Numbered from the stretch's first letter, positions 1 to 7,746 are shown. The stretch is 11,003 nucleotides of DNA from Aquincola sp. (GCA_029884035.1 JAOUIM010000087.1:1-11003), one strand, 5' to 3'. Made by a program: numbers and translations. Notes: generated by a model from the letters alone, not told the origin.

Positions 1-179
1 TCTCGGTGGCCAGCGTGGCGCTGCTGCCACCGACGCTGATCGCCAGCATCTACGGCATGAACTTCAAAGCGATGCCCGAGATCGACTGGGCCTACGGGTA
101 CCCCTTCGCACTGCTGCTGATGCTGGCATCGGTAGCCGCGCCGTTCATCTATTTCCGACGCAAGGGCTGGCTGCGCTGA
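1..179 (+). CDS. corA: CorA-family Mg2+/Co2+ transporter, C-terminal fragment
   Basis: The last 58 codons of a gene whose 5' part lies outside the window. The fragment holds the end of the first C-terminal membrane helix with the family signature YGMNF (GMN at residues 18-20 of the fragment). A short periplasmic loop (MPEIDWAYGYP) follows, then the second helix and a basic tail (FRRKGWLR), which is the standard end of CorA inner-membrane divalent-cation channels. The GMN motif forms the outer selectivity mouth in this family. Stop is TGA at 177-179. Substrate (Mg2+, Co2+ or Ni2+) cannot be told from this fragment. No functional tie to the downstream lipid operon is visible. Confidence 0.93.
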   Translation, partial: SVASVALLPPTLIASIYGMNFKAMPEIDWAYGYPFALLLMLASVAAPFIYFRRKGWLR

Positions 180-197
180 CATCGGCGTTCAGGGGCC

Positions 198-223
198 CGC
201 TGCGCGAGCGGCATCGCGCAGCG
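198..223 (+). terminator. Hairpin after corA, probable terminator
   Basis: A perfect 10-bp GC-rich stem (198-207 with 214-223) and a 6-nt loop GCGGCA lie 18 nt after the corA stop. Only a short T-run (ACTTTC) follows, so it is a weak intrinsic terminator at best. The rest of the 180-313 gap shows no riboswitch-like structure. TAGACT at 301-306 could be a -10 element for the next gene, but no good -35 pairs with it. Confidence 0.5.
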
Positions 224-313
224 AGACTTTCGTCGCAGTAACCATTCGCAAGCCACGGCCCGGCGTGCACAACGCACACCACGGTTTCATGCGCCGTTTC
301 TAGACTGCGCCGC

Positions 314-769
314 ATGAATACCACCCGCCTCGCCATCGCCGCGGTCGCGACCAGTGCCATGACGCTTGCCGCGCCGATGGCTCACGCGCAGTTCAAGACA
401 ACCCCAGCCGTTCAGAAGGCGGCCAACGCACCGTCAAGCGCCGACTCGCCCGCCGCGTACAAAAAGGACGCGGCGCGCCACTTGTATGCGGCCTACGCCA
501 AGCAAGTTCACAAAGGAAAGATGCCGCCATTGCTGTACGGCGTGGCGATCATCGAGACCGAGATCGATGCCCAGGGTGCCGTGCAGGACGTGCGAGTGCT
601 CCGCCAACCCGCCGCCGCCGAAGTGACGCCGTGGGCCGTCGAGATGATCAAGAAGGCCGCACCTTACCCGGCGCCGGCCAAGATGGGCACCGTGAAATAC
701 ACGGACATCTGGCTCGTCGACAAGAGCGGACGCTTCCAGCTCGACACGTTGACCGAAGGCCAGCGCTGA
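314..769 (+). CDS. Exported TonB C-terminal-like protein
   Basis: A 151-residue protein with a Sec signal peptide: a short basic start, a hydrophobic stretch at about residues 5-22, and a probable cleavage after AHA at residue 25. The mature part, from about residue 70, resembles the TonB C-terminal fold: the strand GVAIIETEIDAQG, then VQDVRVLRQPA, a helix with AVEMIKKAAPYPAP, and a last strand YTDIWLVDKSGRFQL. There is no N-terminal anchor or proline-rich spacer, so it is not a full TonB energy transducer; it is probably a periplasmic stand-alone domain of unknown partner. No clear Shine-Dalgarno sequence precedes the ATG. The stop lies only 3 bp from the stop of the convergent operon, leaving no room for a separate terminator; a 5-bp stem at 785-800 lacks a T-run. 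Confidence 0.8.
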   Translation: MNTTRLAIAAVATSAMTLAAPMAHAQFKTTPAVQKAANAPSSADSPAAYKKDAARHLYAAYAKQVHKGKMPPLLYGVAIIETEIDAQGAVQDVRVLRQPAAAEVTPWAVEMIKKAAPYPAPAKMGTVKYTDIWLVDKSGRFQLDTLTEGQR

Positions 770-772
770 TCT

Positions 773-1213
773 CTAACGACTGGCCTGGCGCTTAAGCCAG
801 CGCATCAGCACGCCCACCCCGGGCAGTTTCTCGTACAACTCCTCAGCCGCGTCCCAGTAGTCGCGGTGAGCAGCGATGCGGCCGTCCGCCGCAAACACCA
901 AGTGCGAGCCCCCGCGCACGGTCTGGTCCCTGCCGGCCTCGAATCGCCGGAACCGAAACTGGAAGTCCCAAGTCAGGAAACACTGGTCGCCCTCGGCCAC
1001 GAGGGCATGTACGACGAACCGTGGTTCGTGCAGCGCGCGATACATGTGACTGAACACTTCGGCGATGGCCTCAGTGCCCTGCACCTCGTTAAATGGGTCC
1101 TTAAATCGCGCGTCGTCTCGATAGAACTCCGGCAGCCGCGCGATGTCGGCAGGCGTAAGCGATTCGAAGAACGCCACCACGCGTGCCACGCGCACATCGG
1201 CATGGCGCGGCAT
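773..1213 (-). CDS. NTF2/SnoaL-like protein, last gene of lipid operon
   Basis: A 146-residue protein of the NTF2-like (SnoaL / ketosteroid-isomerase) alpha+beta barrel type. Visible marks are an N-terminal helix, the segment YRDDARFKDPF (31-41) followed by G-x-EAI (46-50), and the C-terminal strands with SHLVFAADGRI and HRDYWDAAEELY (103-127). Members bind or isomerise small hydrophobic molecules; which one here is unknown. ATG at 1213 is used as the start. GTG at 1219 would add two residues and give a GTGA overlap with the SDR stop, matching the coupling style of this operon, so either is possible. A similar protein often accompanies an SDR of this type, which suggests that the two act on related substrates. 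Confidence 0.85.
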   Translation of the reverse strand: MPRHADVRVARVVAFFESLTPADIARLPEFYRDDARFKDPFNEVQGTEAIAEVFSHMYRALHEPRFVVHALVAEGDQCFLTWDFQFRFRRFEAGRDQTVRGGSHLVFAADGRIAAHRDYWDAAEELYEKLPGVGVLMRWLKRQASR

Positions 1214-1215
1214 GG

Positions 1216-2001
1216 TCACAGGCCCGTAGCGCGGTGGATGGCCGCGAAGTAGGGCCCATCGCCCAGCAGGCGCAGCGCCTTCAGCCAGAGCGTGAAACGC
1301 TTCGGGAAGTGGACCTCGAAACGCCCGGCCTCCCAGCCGGCCACGATATGGCGCGCGGCTTCCTCGGGTGTGATCAAAGCGGGCATTTCGAAGTGATTGC
1401 CGGCCGTCAGTGGTGTCTCGACAAATCCCGGATTGATCACCGAGACGCCGACCCCCTTGGACCGCAGGTCGAGGAAGAGGACCTCGGCCAGGTTGATCAG
1501 CGCCGCCTTGGTCGGACCGTAGGCCAGCGCGTTGGGCAGCCCACGATAGCCGGCCACACTGGCCACGAGGCTCAGGTGCGCCGACTGCCCCGCAGAAGCC
1601 TGACGCAGGAGTGTCGGGAGCACTGCGTCGATCAGGTGGTAGGCCCCCACGACATTGATTTGCTGGTGCTTGACCATCTCGTCGAGGTCGAACGCGGTCG
1701 CACGCAGTGCCTTGTAGTGGCCCGCGCAATACATCACCAGGTCGATGCGGCCATGTCTGTCGACGATGTCGCGTGCCGCACGCTGCACAGCAGCGCGGTC
1801 TGTCACATCCACTGGGAGCGCCTCGGCACGCGCCCGGTCGCGCACGAACTGCAGCAACCCCTCGCGATTGCGCGCCGACACCACGACGTGCGCCCCCGCC
1901 TCGCGCAGGCGCTCGGCAGTGGCGCGGCCGATGCCTGTCGAAGCGCCGACCAACCAGACCACCTGACTGCTCCAGTTCGTGATGCGGGGATTCAGAGGCA
2001 T
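1216..2001 (-). CDS. Short-chain dehydrogenase/reductase (SDR)
   Basis: A 261-residue classical SDR, the usual length for the family. It shows the NAD(P)-binding glycine motif GASTGIG (19-25), the adenine-site Asp at DV (65-66), a YCAG variant of the NNAG motif (91-94), Asn116, Ser148, and the catalytic pair Y161-x3-K165, followed by NPGFVETPLT (190-199). An intact catalytic set predicts an active cytoplasmic oxidoreductase of an alcohol, ketone or acyl-type substrate; the substrate is not readable from sequence. It lies 19 bp after the DUF3833 gene with no obvious Shine-Dalgarno sequence. An SDR is also a member of the comparable Rhodobacter singlet-oxygen operon, which supports a role on lipid-derived carbonyl or hydroxyl products, but that is inference. 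Confidence 0.93.
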   Translation of the reverse strand: MPLNPRITNWSSQVVWLVGASTGIGRATAERLREAGAHVVVSARNREGLLQFVRDRARAEALPVDVTDRAAVQRAARDIVDRHGRIDLVMYCAGHYKALRATAFDLDEMVKHQQINVVGAYHLIDAVLPTLLRQASAGQSAHLSLVASVAGYRGLPNALAYGPTKAALINLAEVLFLDLRSKGVGVSVINPGFVETPLTAGNHFEMPALITPEEAARHIVAGWEAGRFEVHFPKRFTLWLKALRLLGDGPYFAAIHRATGL

Positions 2002-2020
2002 GTGTTTGCGCGCGGGCGTC

Positions 2021-2572
2021 TCATGGTTTCGTGAATGCGAGCGTCACTTCGCCCAGATAGATGCCGAACTTGCTCATCACGGCCTTGTTCAGCATCACTC
2101 GTTCGTCCATCAGGTACATCCAGTCGTCGAACTGAACCTCGATGACGCGCCCATCGACGTTCAGCGCCAGCGTGTAGCGCCAGTTCAGGGCATTGCCCGC
2201 GGCGCGCCCCTGCGCCTCGCCCACGACATCGTCGGCCCGACCACTGTAGCGGCCGTTGCCCAGATCGGTGAGGCGCCAGATGCGCCGCTCTTTGGTTCCG
2301 TCGCTGTAGGTGAAGTCCTCGTCCAGGACGCCCTGGGTGCCGTTCCAGGTGCCCGTCATCTTGACGCTGAATCGCCGCACGACCTTGCCCGCGCGATCGG
2401 TGAAGATGCCGTGCGCAGAGATCGGGCCATCGAAATAGCGCCGCAGTTCGAGCCGCGGCATTTCCTTCGCATAGTCCTCCGGCGTGGGCGCACTCGCACA
2501 ACCCGCAAGCAGCACGGCCCCGAGCACGAGCCCCAGGGTCGTGCGACGCGAGTGATCGATCCAACAGCTCAT
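2021..2572 (-). CDS. DUF3833 lipoprotein
   Basis: A 183-residue protein with a lipoprotein signal: Arg-Arg at 9-10, a hydrophobic stretch at 12-21, and lipobox LAGC with the lipidated Cys at 25. The residue after Cys is Ala, so outer-membrane sorting would be expected. The mature part matches my recollection of DUF3833 proteins: RRYFDGPISAHGIF, a strand pattern with FSVKMTGTW, then DEDFTYSDGTKERRIW, and a late DDWMYLMDERVMLNKAVMSKFG segment. The lipocalin-like run of strands suggests binding of a lipid or small hydrophobic ligand; its biochemical function is not established to my knowledge. The ATG at 2572 is fixed by an ATGA overlap with the transporter stop and by the signal peptide. Confidence 0.88.
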   Translation of the reverse strand: MSCWIDHSRRTTLGLVLGAVLLAGCASAPTPEDYAKEMPRLELRRYFDGPISAHGIFTDRAGKVVRRFSVKMTGTWNGTQGVLDEDFTYSDGTKERRIWRLTDLGNGRYSGRADDVVGEAQGRAAGNALNWRYTLALNVDGRVIEVQFDDWMYLMDERVMLNKAVMSKFGIYLGEVTLAFTKP

Positions 2573-3831
2573 CGAGAGTCTCCGTGGGACGAGTGCATCC
2601 ACAGGCTCCAAAGCAGTGCACACGCCAGCACCTTGAGCGCGCAAGGCAGAAGGCAGTAGGCCCAGGTCAACGCGTCGAGCGCAGCGGCATCGCGCGAACC
2701 TGGGGTGTAGCCGAATGCGGCCAGCAGCGGCAGCGACAGCCCAGCCGCGATTGCGAGGTTGAGCTTGATCGCAAAATTCCACCAACCAAAGTAGGCGCCC
2801 TCGGACCGACCCGAATGCCCGGCGCGCTGGATGACGCCGGCAAGCAGAGCACCAGGCAAGGCCAGGTCAGCGCCGAGCGCCAACCCGCTGGCCACGCACA
2901 CCCACAAGTAGCCAACGAAACTGCCGGCTCCCAGCGTCGCCGCCCAGACGAATGCAGCTGTCGCGAGCAGCATGCCGACGAGCCACAGTCGGGCCAGCCC
3001 GAGCCGGGGGACTGCGCGAACCCACAACGGCATCGACAGGGCGCCGGCCGCGAAATAGCAGAACAGGAACAGCGGCTCCCACGCAATGAGCTGGAGCCGG
3101 TCGCGGATGAAGAAGAGCACCAGCGTGGCGGGTACGGCGCTGGCAATGCCGTTGACGACGAAGACGGCCAGCAGACGCCGGAACGCCGGATTGGTGAACG
3201 GCAAGCCGAGCGGCAACGGTGGCGTATGCGAAGCGATGCTTGCGGGTCGCGGGGCCCCGCGCAGCCAGATCAGACCAAGCAGTAGAGCCAACGCGAACAC
3301 GGCGCTCGTCGCCTCGAGTCCGACCAGAGACGGCAGCACGCTCGCAGCCAAGACGCCAGCCAGTGCGAGCCCCTCGCGCCAAGCGACGACGCGGGCCTGC
3401 TGCGCCGGGCTCCCCCCCAAGCGTGCGCCCCACGACTGGTGCACGACGCTGAGCACACTGTAAGCGAGGTACGTCACCGCCAGGCCAATGCCGCACCACA
3501 GCAACAAGGCGTCGTTTCCCACCACGGCGGGGAAGAACAGGGCATGAAAGCCGACTGCGGCGCACGCCGCGGCGACTGCCGCGGCACCGAGTACTCGACG
3601 CGCGGAGTGAGCGAACCAACGGTCCGACAAGCGGCCGATCCACGGATCAGCGACAGCGTCGAGGAGCCGTGCCCCAAGCAGCAGTATGCCCAGGGCAGCC
3701 AGCGGTACGCCGAACGCTGTGGCGTAATGGTTGGGTAGGACGATGTAGAGCGGCAGCGCAACGAACGCCAATGGCAATCCAAGCGCACCATACGCCACGC
3801 CCGAGCGAACGTCGCTGAGCGCGGTGGTCAC
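2569..3831 (-). CDS. MelB-like MFS transporter (GPH family)
   Basis: A 420-residue polytopic inner-membrane protein with about 12 hydrophobic segments, of the glycoside-pentoside-hexuronide (GPH/MelB) type. Helix II carries LLD-AVA-DPWIGRLSDR, in which D58 and D62 line up with the paired aspartates (D-x3-D-P) that bind the coupling cation in MelB; the cytoplasmic loop RLSDR is also typical. A cation-coupled transporter is therefore predicted. The sugar-transporter label is only a family label: every neighbour concerns lipids, and a related symporter sits in the Rhodobacter singlet-oxygen operon, so the cargo may be a lipid-related compound. The start is GTG at 3831, overlapping the previous stop as GTGA; no ATG is better placed. 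Confidence 0.88.
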   Translation of the reverse strand: MTTALSDVRSGVAYGALGLPLAFVALPLYIVLPNHYATAFGVPLAALGILLLGARLLDAVADPWIGRLSDRWFAHSARRVLGAAAVAAACAAVGFHALFFPAVVGNDALLLWCGIGLAVTYLAYSVLSVVHQSWGARLGGSPAQQARVVAWREGLALAGVLAASVLPSLVGLEATSAVFALALLLGLIWLRGAPRPASIASHTPPLPLGLPFTNPAFRRLLAVFVVNGIASAVPATLVLFFIRDRLQLIAWEPLFLFCYFAAGALSMPLWVRAVPRLGLARLWLVGMLLATAAFVWAATLGAGSFVGYLWVCVASGLALGADLALPGALLAGVIQRAGHSGRSEGAYFGWWNFAIKLNLAIAAGLSLPLLAAFGYTPGSRDAAALDALTWAYCLLPCALKVLACALLWSLWMHSSHGDSR

Positions 3832-4412
3832 GTTGTGGCCCCGAGCAGCGCCGCGCGAAGCTGGGGCTGCGAGGTGCGCGCAGACAGCCAGACGCCGAAG
3901 AAGAGCCGAGCGAACGTGGCATCGGCAACCTCATCGACGAACCGACCGTTGACGTGGAAGCGGGCACCCGTGCCGGGCCAATGCACGCCCGTGATGCGAT
4001 CGCCCGCGGCGACATCAGGAAATATTCGCTTCATCGCTGCGAGCCAACGCTCGCCGGCGTCGTCATCAATATCGCCGATCCGGCGCATCTCCTCGAGCGA
4101 GCGTTCGGCTATGAGGTTGCCGCGAAGAGCACGTGCGTAACGAAGCTCGAGCGCGACGACGGCCCGCTCGACGCTGGCGGCATCCACAGGCTGCGCACTC
4201 CACAGCGCTGCGTCGTACACGTGAAGGCCGAGGTACCTCAGCTTGCCCTGACCTTGCAGTCGTGCGCCGGGCACATCGCGCACGACCTCGGGCGGCACCG
4301 TCGAGGCGAGCACCCTGGTCGCGGCACAGCCGGCCAATACGACGACTGGCAGTGCGCGCAAGAGGCAGCGACGGGCCGCGTCAGGGACGGCGCAGCGTGA
4401 ACTGGATGACAT
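3828..4412 (-). CDS. Chalcone-isomerase-like lipoprotein
   Basis: A 194-residue protein of the bacterial chalcone-isomerase-like family. The mature part reads LQGQGKLRYLGLHVYDAALW, then ALELRYARALRGNLIAERSLEEMRRIG, then a final block with FHVNGRFVDEVADATFARLFFGVWLS, which matches the fold's strand-helix order. The ATG at 4412 gives an Arg-Arg N-region (14-15), a hydrophobic core and a lipobox LAGC with Cys at 29, so export and lipidation are likely. This start overlaps the upstream methyltransferase gene by 32 bp; a TTG further in is a poorer alternative. Plant relatives of this fold include fatty-acid-binding proteins, which fits a role in binding or shuttling acyl chains at the envelope. 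Enzymatic chalcone isomerisation is not expected. Confidence 0.82.
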   Translation of the reverse strand: MSSSSRCAVPDAARRCLLRALPVVVLAGCAATRVLASTVPPEVVRDVPGARLQGQGKLRYLGLHVYDAALWSAQPVDAASVERAVVALELRYARALRGNLIAERSLEEMRRIGDIDDDAGERWLAAMKRIFPDVAAGDRITGVHWPGTGARFHVNGRFVDEVADATFARLFFGVWLSARTSQPQLRAALLGATT

Positions 4413-5604
4413 CGGTGTTGCCTTCGGCAAACGCGGCCTCGCAATAGGCCAGATAGAACTCCCAGGTGCGCATGAAGCGTGTATCGAAACCAAGCTTGCG
4501 CACCTTCGACTCCTCGGCGAGGAAACGCTCGCGCCAGCGCACCAAGGTCTCGGCGTAGTCGGCGCCGAACGCCAGCTCATTGACGACTTCCAGCCCGGCC
4601 TCGCGGGCCGCTGCTCGGAACTCGCTCGGGCTCGGCAGCAGGCCACCGGGGAAGATGTATTGCTGTATGAAGTCGGTGCCCGAAACATAGCGCCCGAACA
4701 GGTCATCGCGGATCGTGATGCTCTGAACACAGGCGCGTCCACCGGGTTTGAGTTTGTTGCGCACGGTGGCAAAGAAATTGCGCCAATATTCGCGGCCTAC
4801 CGCCTCGAACATCTCGATCGAGACAATGGCATCGAATGCGGCGTCGGGGATCTCCCGGTAATCCTGCAGACGCAGGTCGACCCGCGCTGCCAGACCCGCG
4901 GCGGCGAGGTGGTCGCGCGCCCATTGGAACTGCTCGGTCGAAAGCGTGAGTGCGGTAACGTGCGCACCAAAGCCCGATGCCGCCGTGCGGGCGAGCGTGC
5001 CCCAACCACAACCGATCTCGAGCAGGCGGCCGCCTGGCTTGACGCCGCACTCCTGCAACGCACGCTTGACCTTCGCGTGCTGGGCCTGCACCAGGGTCCG
5101 CGAACGGTCGCCACCGAACCAGGCACCGGAGTAGCTCATCGATTCGTCGAGCCACAGGCAGTAGAAAGGATTGCCGATGTCGTAGTGCGCGTGGATGTTC
5201 TTCTTGCTGCCCCGTCGTGAATTGCGGTTGAGCAGGTGCTTGAACCGATGCAGCAAGGAGCCCCACCAGGTGCCGTAGACGACCGACTCGATGGCGTCCC
5301 GGTTGGCCACGAACAGTCTGAGCAGCGCGCCGAGGTCCGGCGTCGTCCAGTCACCATCGATATAGGCTTCGGCGAACCCAATGTCACCGGATCGCAGCGA
5401 CGCGGCGCAGACGTTCCAATTGGCAAGCCGGATCTCGCCGTGCGGACCACTGGCGCCGGACGAACCAAACTGCGCCTTCGAGCCGTCTGGCATCTGCACG
5501 TCGAGTTGACCGACCGCCAGGCGCGACAGCAAACGGAACACCGCGCGTGCTGCAGGCGGCATCGCGGAATCAGGAACCGTCATCAGGTGGGTATGTGCAT
5601 TCAT
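4381..5604 (-). CDS. cfa: Cfa-type SAM-dependent lipid methyltransferase
   Basis: A 407-residue member of the cyclopropane-fatty-acyl-phospholipid synthase family, which moves a one-carbon group from SAM to the double bond of phospholipid acyl chains at the membrane surface. Visible marks are HYDIGNPFY (140-148), the SAM motif LEIGCGWG (195-202), SIEMFEAVG (262-270) with the conserved Glu267, DFIQQYIFPGG (311-321) and Y384 in the C-terminal helix. By my alignment from memory, two bicarbonate-site residues of the E. coli enzyme are replaced (Cys139 to Gly160, His266 to Gln294), a pattern closer to plant-type synthases and to methyltransferases that leave a methyl branch. The product may thus be a cyclopropane or a methylated unsaturated chain (UfaM-like). 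The start overlaps the DUF1365 stop as ATGA. Confidence 0.93.
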   Translation of the reverse strand: MNAHTHLMTVPDSAMPPAARAVFRLLSRLAVGQLDVQMPDGSKAQFGSSGASGPHGEIRLANWNVCAASLRSGDIGFAEAYIDGDWTTPDLGALLRLFVANRDAIESVVYGTWWGSLLHRFKHLLNRNSRRGSKKNIHAHYDIGNPFYCLWLDESMSYSGAWFGGDRSRTLVQAQHAKVKRALQECGVKPGGRLLEIGCGWGTLARTAASGFGAHVTALTLSTEQFQWARDHLAAAGLAARVDLRLQDYREIPDAAFDAIVSIEMFEAVGREYWRNFFATVRNKLKPGGRACVQSITIRDDLFGRYVSGTDFIQQYIFPGGLLPSPSEFRAAAREAGLEVVNELAFGADYAETLVRWRERFLAEESKVRKLGFDTRFMRTWEFYLAYCEAAFAEGNTDVIQFTLRRP

Positions 5605-6395
5605 CGGGCGATCGGAGTCGAGCTGACCGCACGCGGCTGCGTCTCGTGCGTGACGAAGGCCTGTGGTGCGCGGGGTTTGCGAAAGTAGGGCACGCGCTTC
5701 GCCCAGAGGCGGAGCGCCTGCCAGTGGATGCGCACAATGACCGCAAGGGTCATCAGAGGCTGGCCGAAGAAGGCGGCGCGCTGGCGCTCGGCGGTTGCCG
5801 GGGCCATATCACCGCTGACGCTGGTAAGCAGCAAGGGCCCCTGAGCGTCGTCGTGCTCGACGCGAGCGACGATGCGCCTCTCGGTTCGAAGGAACCGGAA
5901 GCGGTACTGGCCTTCGACGCGGCAGAACGGCGACACGTGCAGCGACTTGCTCGCGCGCATTTCGCGGCCCCAGGACATATCTTCACCGGCAAGCAGATAA
6001 CAGTGCCTTTCGCCGAAGGTGTTATTGACCTCGGTCACGATCGCCGCCAGCGAGCCATCACGGCGGTGGCAATACCAAAAGCTCACCGGCTTGAATACAT
6101 AGCCCAGCACGCGCGGGTAGGTCTGGAGCCAGACCTCGCCATCGGCGTCGCTGACACCTTCGGCGCGCAGGCGCTCATCGAGCCATGCCAGGCAGTCATC
6201 GCGGCCGTCACCGTGATCGCTGTCGTGGAAGGACATCAGCCCGAAGCGGTTGCGCACCAGCGCGGCATCGGCCTGCTCGCGCAGCGCCCGCAGTGGCAAC
6301 AAGAAGAAGTAGGTGCTGTACTGGAATATGTGCCTGTGAGGCCGCAGGCGCTCATGGCGAACGCATCCGATGGCCAGTTGCGCACATGCACTCAT
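5601..6395 (-). CDS. DUF1365 family protein
   Basis: A 264-residue DUF1365 protein, a usual length for the family. Signature segments are the N-terminal RLRPHRHIFQY (16-26), VLGYVFKPVSFWYCHRRDG (97-114) and TEVNNTFGERHCYLL (121-135), then KSLHVSPF (150-157). No signal peptide is seen; a hydrophobic stretch near 210-224 could touch the membrane. The biochemical role is unknown, but the gene is nearly always sandwiched between an FAD-dependent amine-oxidase-like gene and a Cfa gene, as here, and in plant cyclopropane synthases a comparable domain is, as I recall, part of one fused chain. A homologue in Rhodobacter (RSP1090) is reported to matter for the singlet-oxygen response. The ATG at 6395 is set by an ATGA overlap. 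Confidence 0.92.
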   Translation of the reverse strand: MSACAQLAIGCVRHERLRPHRHIFQYSTYFFLLPLRALREQADAALVRNRFGLMSFHDSDHGDGRDDCLAWLDERLRAEGVSDADGEVWLQTYPRVLGYVFKPVSFWYCHRRDGSLAAIVTEVNNTFGERHCYLLAGEDMSWGREMRASKSLHVSPFCRVEGQYRFRFLRTERRIVARVEHDDAQGPLLLTSVSGDMAPATAERQRAAFFGQPLMTLAVIVRIHWQALRLWAKRVPYFRKPRAPQAFVTHETQPRAVSSTPIAR

Positions 6396-7696
6396 GCCGC
6401 GTCCTCCAGCTGCGAGGCGACCGACCAGCGCTCCCGCAGCCCGCGCACGACCGCCAGACCGGACATCAGCCCGTCCTCGTGGAACCCGTAGCGCGTCCAT
6501 GCTCCGCAGAACCAGACATGCGATCGGCCCTGGATGCGACCCAATTCGCGCTGGGCCTGCACGGCAGCACGGTCGAACACCGGATGCGCGTAGTCCCACT
6601 GCCCGAGTACCGATTCGTCGCGGATCGGTCGCACCGGATTCATCGACACCACCACCGGTGTCTTCCACGGAAGAGGCTGCAGCCGGTTGATGAGGTAGTG
6701 CAGACACACGGCCGTGTGTTCGCGGGAACGATCAGCCGCTCGCTCGTAGTTCCAGGCGGCCCATGCACGCTGCCGCCGCGGCAGCATGGAGGGATCCGTG
6801 TGCAGCACGACGCGATTGGTCTGGTAGCGGATGCTCCCGAGCAATTGCCGTTCGGCCACATCGGCGTCTGCCAGGAGCGCCAGCGCCTGATCGGTGTGGC
6901 AGGCAAGCACGGCCTCGTCAAACCGTTCGGGCCCTGCGTCGGTGTGGATCATCACGCCCCCCGCGCCATCGCAGGGCGGCAACCGTTTCACCGCTCGCAC
7001 CGGCGTCGCGCGTCGCGCATCCGCGATCGACGCGAGCATCTTGTGCACATAGTGCTTCGAACCTCCACGGACGGTTCGCCACTGCGGCCGGTTGTTCAGC
7101 TCGAGCAGTCCGTGGTTGTGGCAGAAGCGGATCATCGTGGCGACCGGAAACTGCAGCATCTGGTCTGTCGGACACGACCAGATGCATCCGATCATCGGCA
7201 GGAAGTAGCCATCACGGAACACACTGCTGAAGCCGTGCCGCTGGAGGAACGTCGCGATGGGCTCGTCGAGCGCCTGTTCCTCGCCAGCACGCGCCACGGC
7301 GGTCGTGATGCGATTGAAGCGCACGATGTCGGCGAGCATGCGCCAGAAGTCCTGGGAGACGAGGTTGCGGCGCTGCGCAAACACCCCATTCAGATCGCTG
7401 CCGCACCACTCCAGGCCGGCGGCCGGCGCCTGAACAGAGAACGACATGTCCGACGGTGCGCTGTCGACGCCAAGCTCGGCGAAGAGGCGGATCAGCTCTG
7501 GATAAGTACGCTCGTTGAAGACGAGGAAACCGGTGTCCACGCCATGGGTAACGCCTTCAAGCTGGACATCGACCGTGTGCGCGTGGCCGCCGAACCACCG
7601 CTCCGCCTCGAACAGAGTGACTTTCGCATCTGGGGCCAGCCCACGCGCGACCGCGAGGCCCGAAATGCCCGATCCGATGACTGCGACGCGACGCAC
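6392..7696 (-). CDS. FAD-dependent amine-oxidase-like protein, first gene of operon
   Basis: A 434-residue flavoprotein of the amine oxidase / NAD(P)-binding Rossmann type. The dinucleotide fold begins at once: GSGISG (8-13), Glu30 for the ribose, then FGGHAHT (35-41) and DTGFLVFN (54-61). The C-terminal FAD motif FCGAW...GFHEDG is at 396-409. No signal peptide is seen. In Cfa-linked loci such proteins are proposed to desaturate or oxidise acyl chains before or after methylation, and plants fuse the same domain to cyclopropane synthase. The start must be GTG at 7696: an in-frame TGA lies one codon upstream and the glycine motif starts at residue 8. There is no Shine-Dalgarno sequence, and an intrinsic terminator lies 17-50 nt upstream, so translation and transcription entry are unusual. 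Confidence 0.93.
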   Translation of the reverse strand: MRRVAVIGSGISGLAVARGLAPDAKVTLFEAERWFGGHAHTVDVQLEGVTHGVDTGFLVFNERTYPELIRLFAELGVDSAPSDMSFSVQAPAAGLEWCGSDLNGVFAQRRNLVSQDFWRMLADIVRFNRITTAVARAGEEQALDEPIATFLQRHGFSSVFRDGYFLPMIGCIWSCPTDQMLQFPVATMIRFCHNHGLLELNNRPQWRTVRGGSKHYVHKMLASIADARRATPVRAVKRLPPCDGAGGVMIHTDAGPERFDEAVLACHTDQALALLADADVAERQLLGSIRYQTNRVVLHTDPSMLPRRQRAWAAWNYERAADRSREHTAVCLHYLINRLQPLPWKTPVVVSMNPVRPIRDESVLGQWDYAHPVFDRAAVQAQRELGRIQGRSHVWFCGAWTRYGFHEDGLMSGLAVVRGLRERWSVASQLEDAA

Positions 7697-7712
7697 GGCT
7701 CAGCGTGCCGCC

Positions 7713-7746
7713 AAAGAAAAAGGGGCACCGTCAACAACGGAGCCCC
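7713..7746 (-). terminator. Intrinsic terminator/attenuator in operon leader
   Basis: On the minus strand, GGGGC-U-CCG (7746-7738) pairs with CGG-U-GCCCC (7730-7722): eight GC pairs and one U-U mismatch around a 7-nt loop. The stem is followed directly by TTTTTCTTT (7721-7713). This is a textbook Rho-independent terminator, and the U-run exists only in the minus direction. It lies downstream of the operon promoter and upstream of the first gene, so it would end transcripts before the structural genes unless relieved. Confidence 0.72.

Noticed and set aside
180..313. Possible cobalamin or Mg2+ riboswitch between corA and the TonB-like gene
   Set aside because: The gap is short, follows rather than precedes corA, and shows only one simple hairpin; no conserved riboswitch core was recognised.
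1183..2034. A 283-codon plus-strand open frame opposite the SDR gene
   Set aside because: The SDR has a full catalytic motif set; the opposing frame has low-complexity, His/Gln/Arg-rich sequence and no domain.
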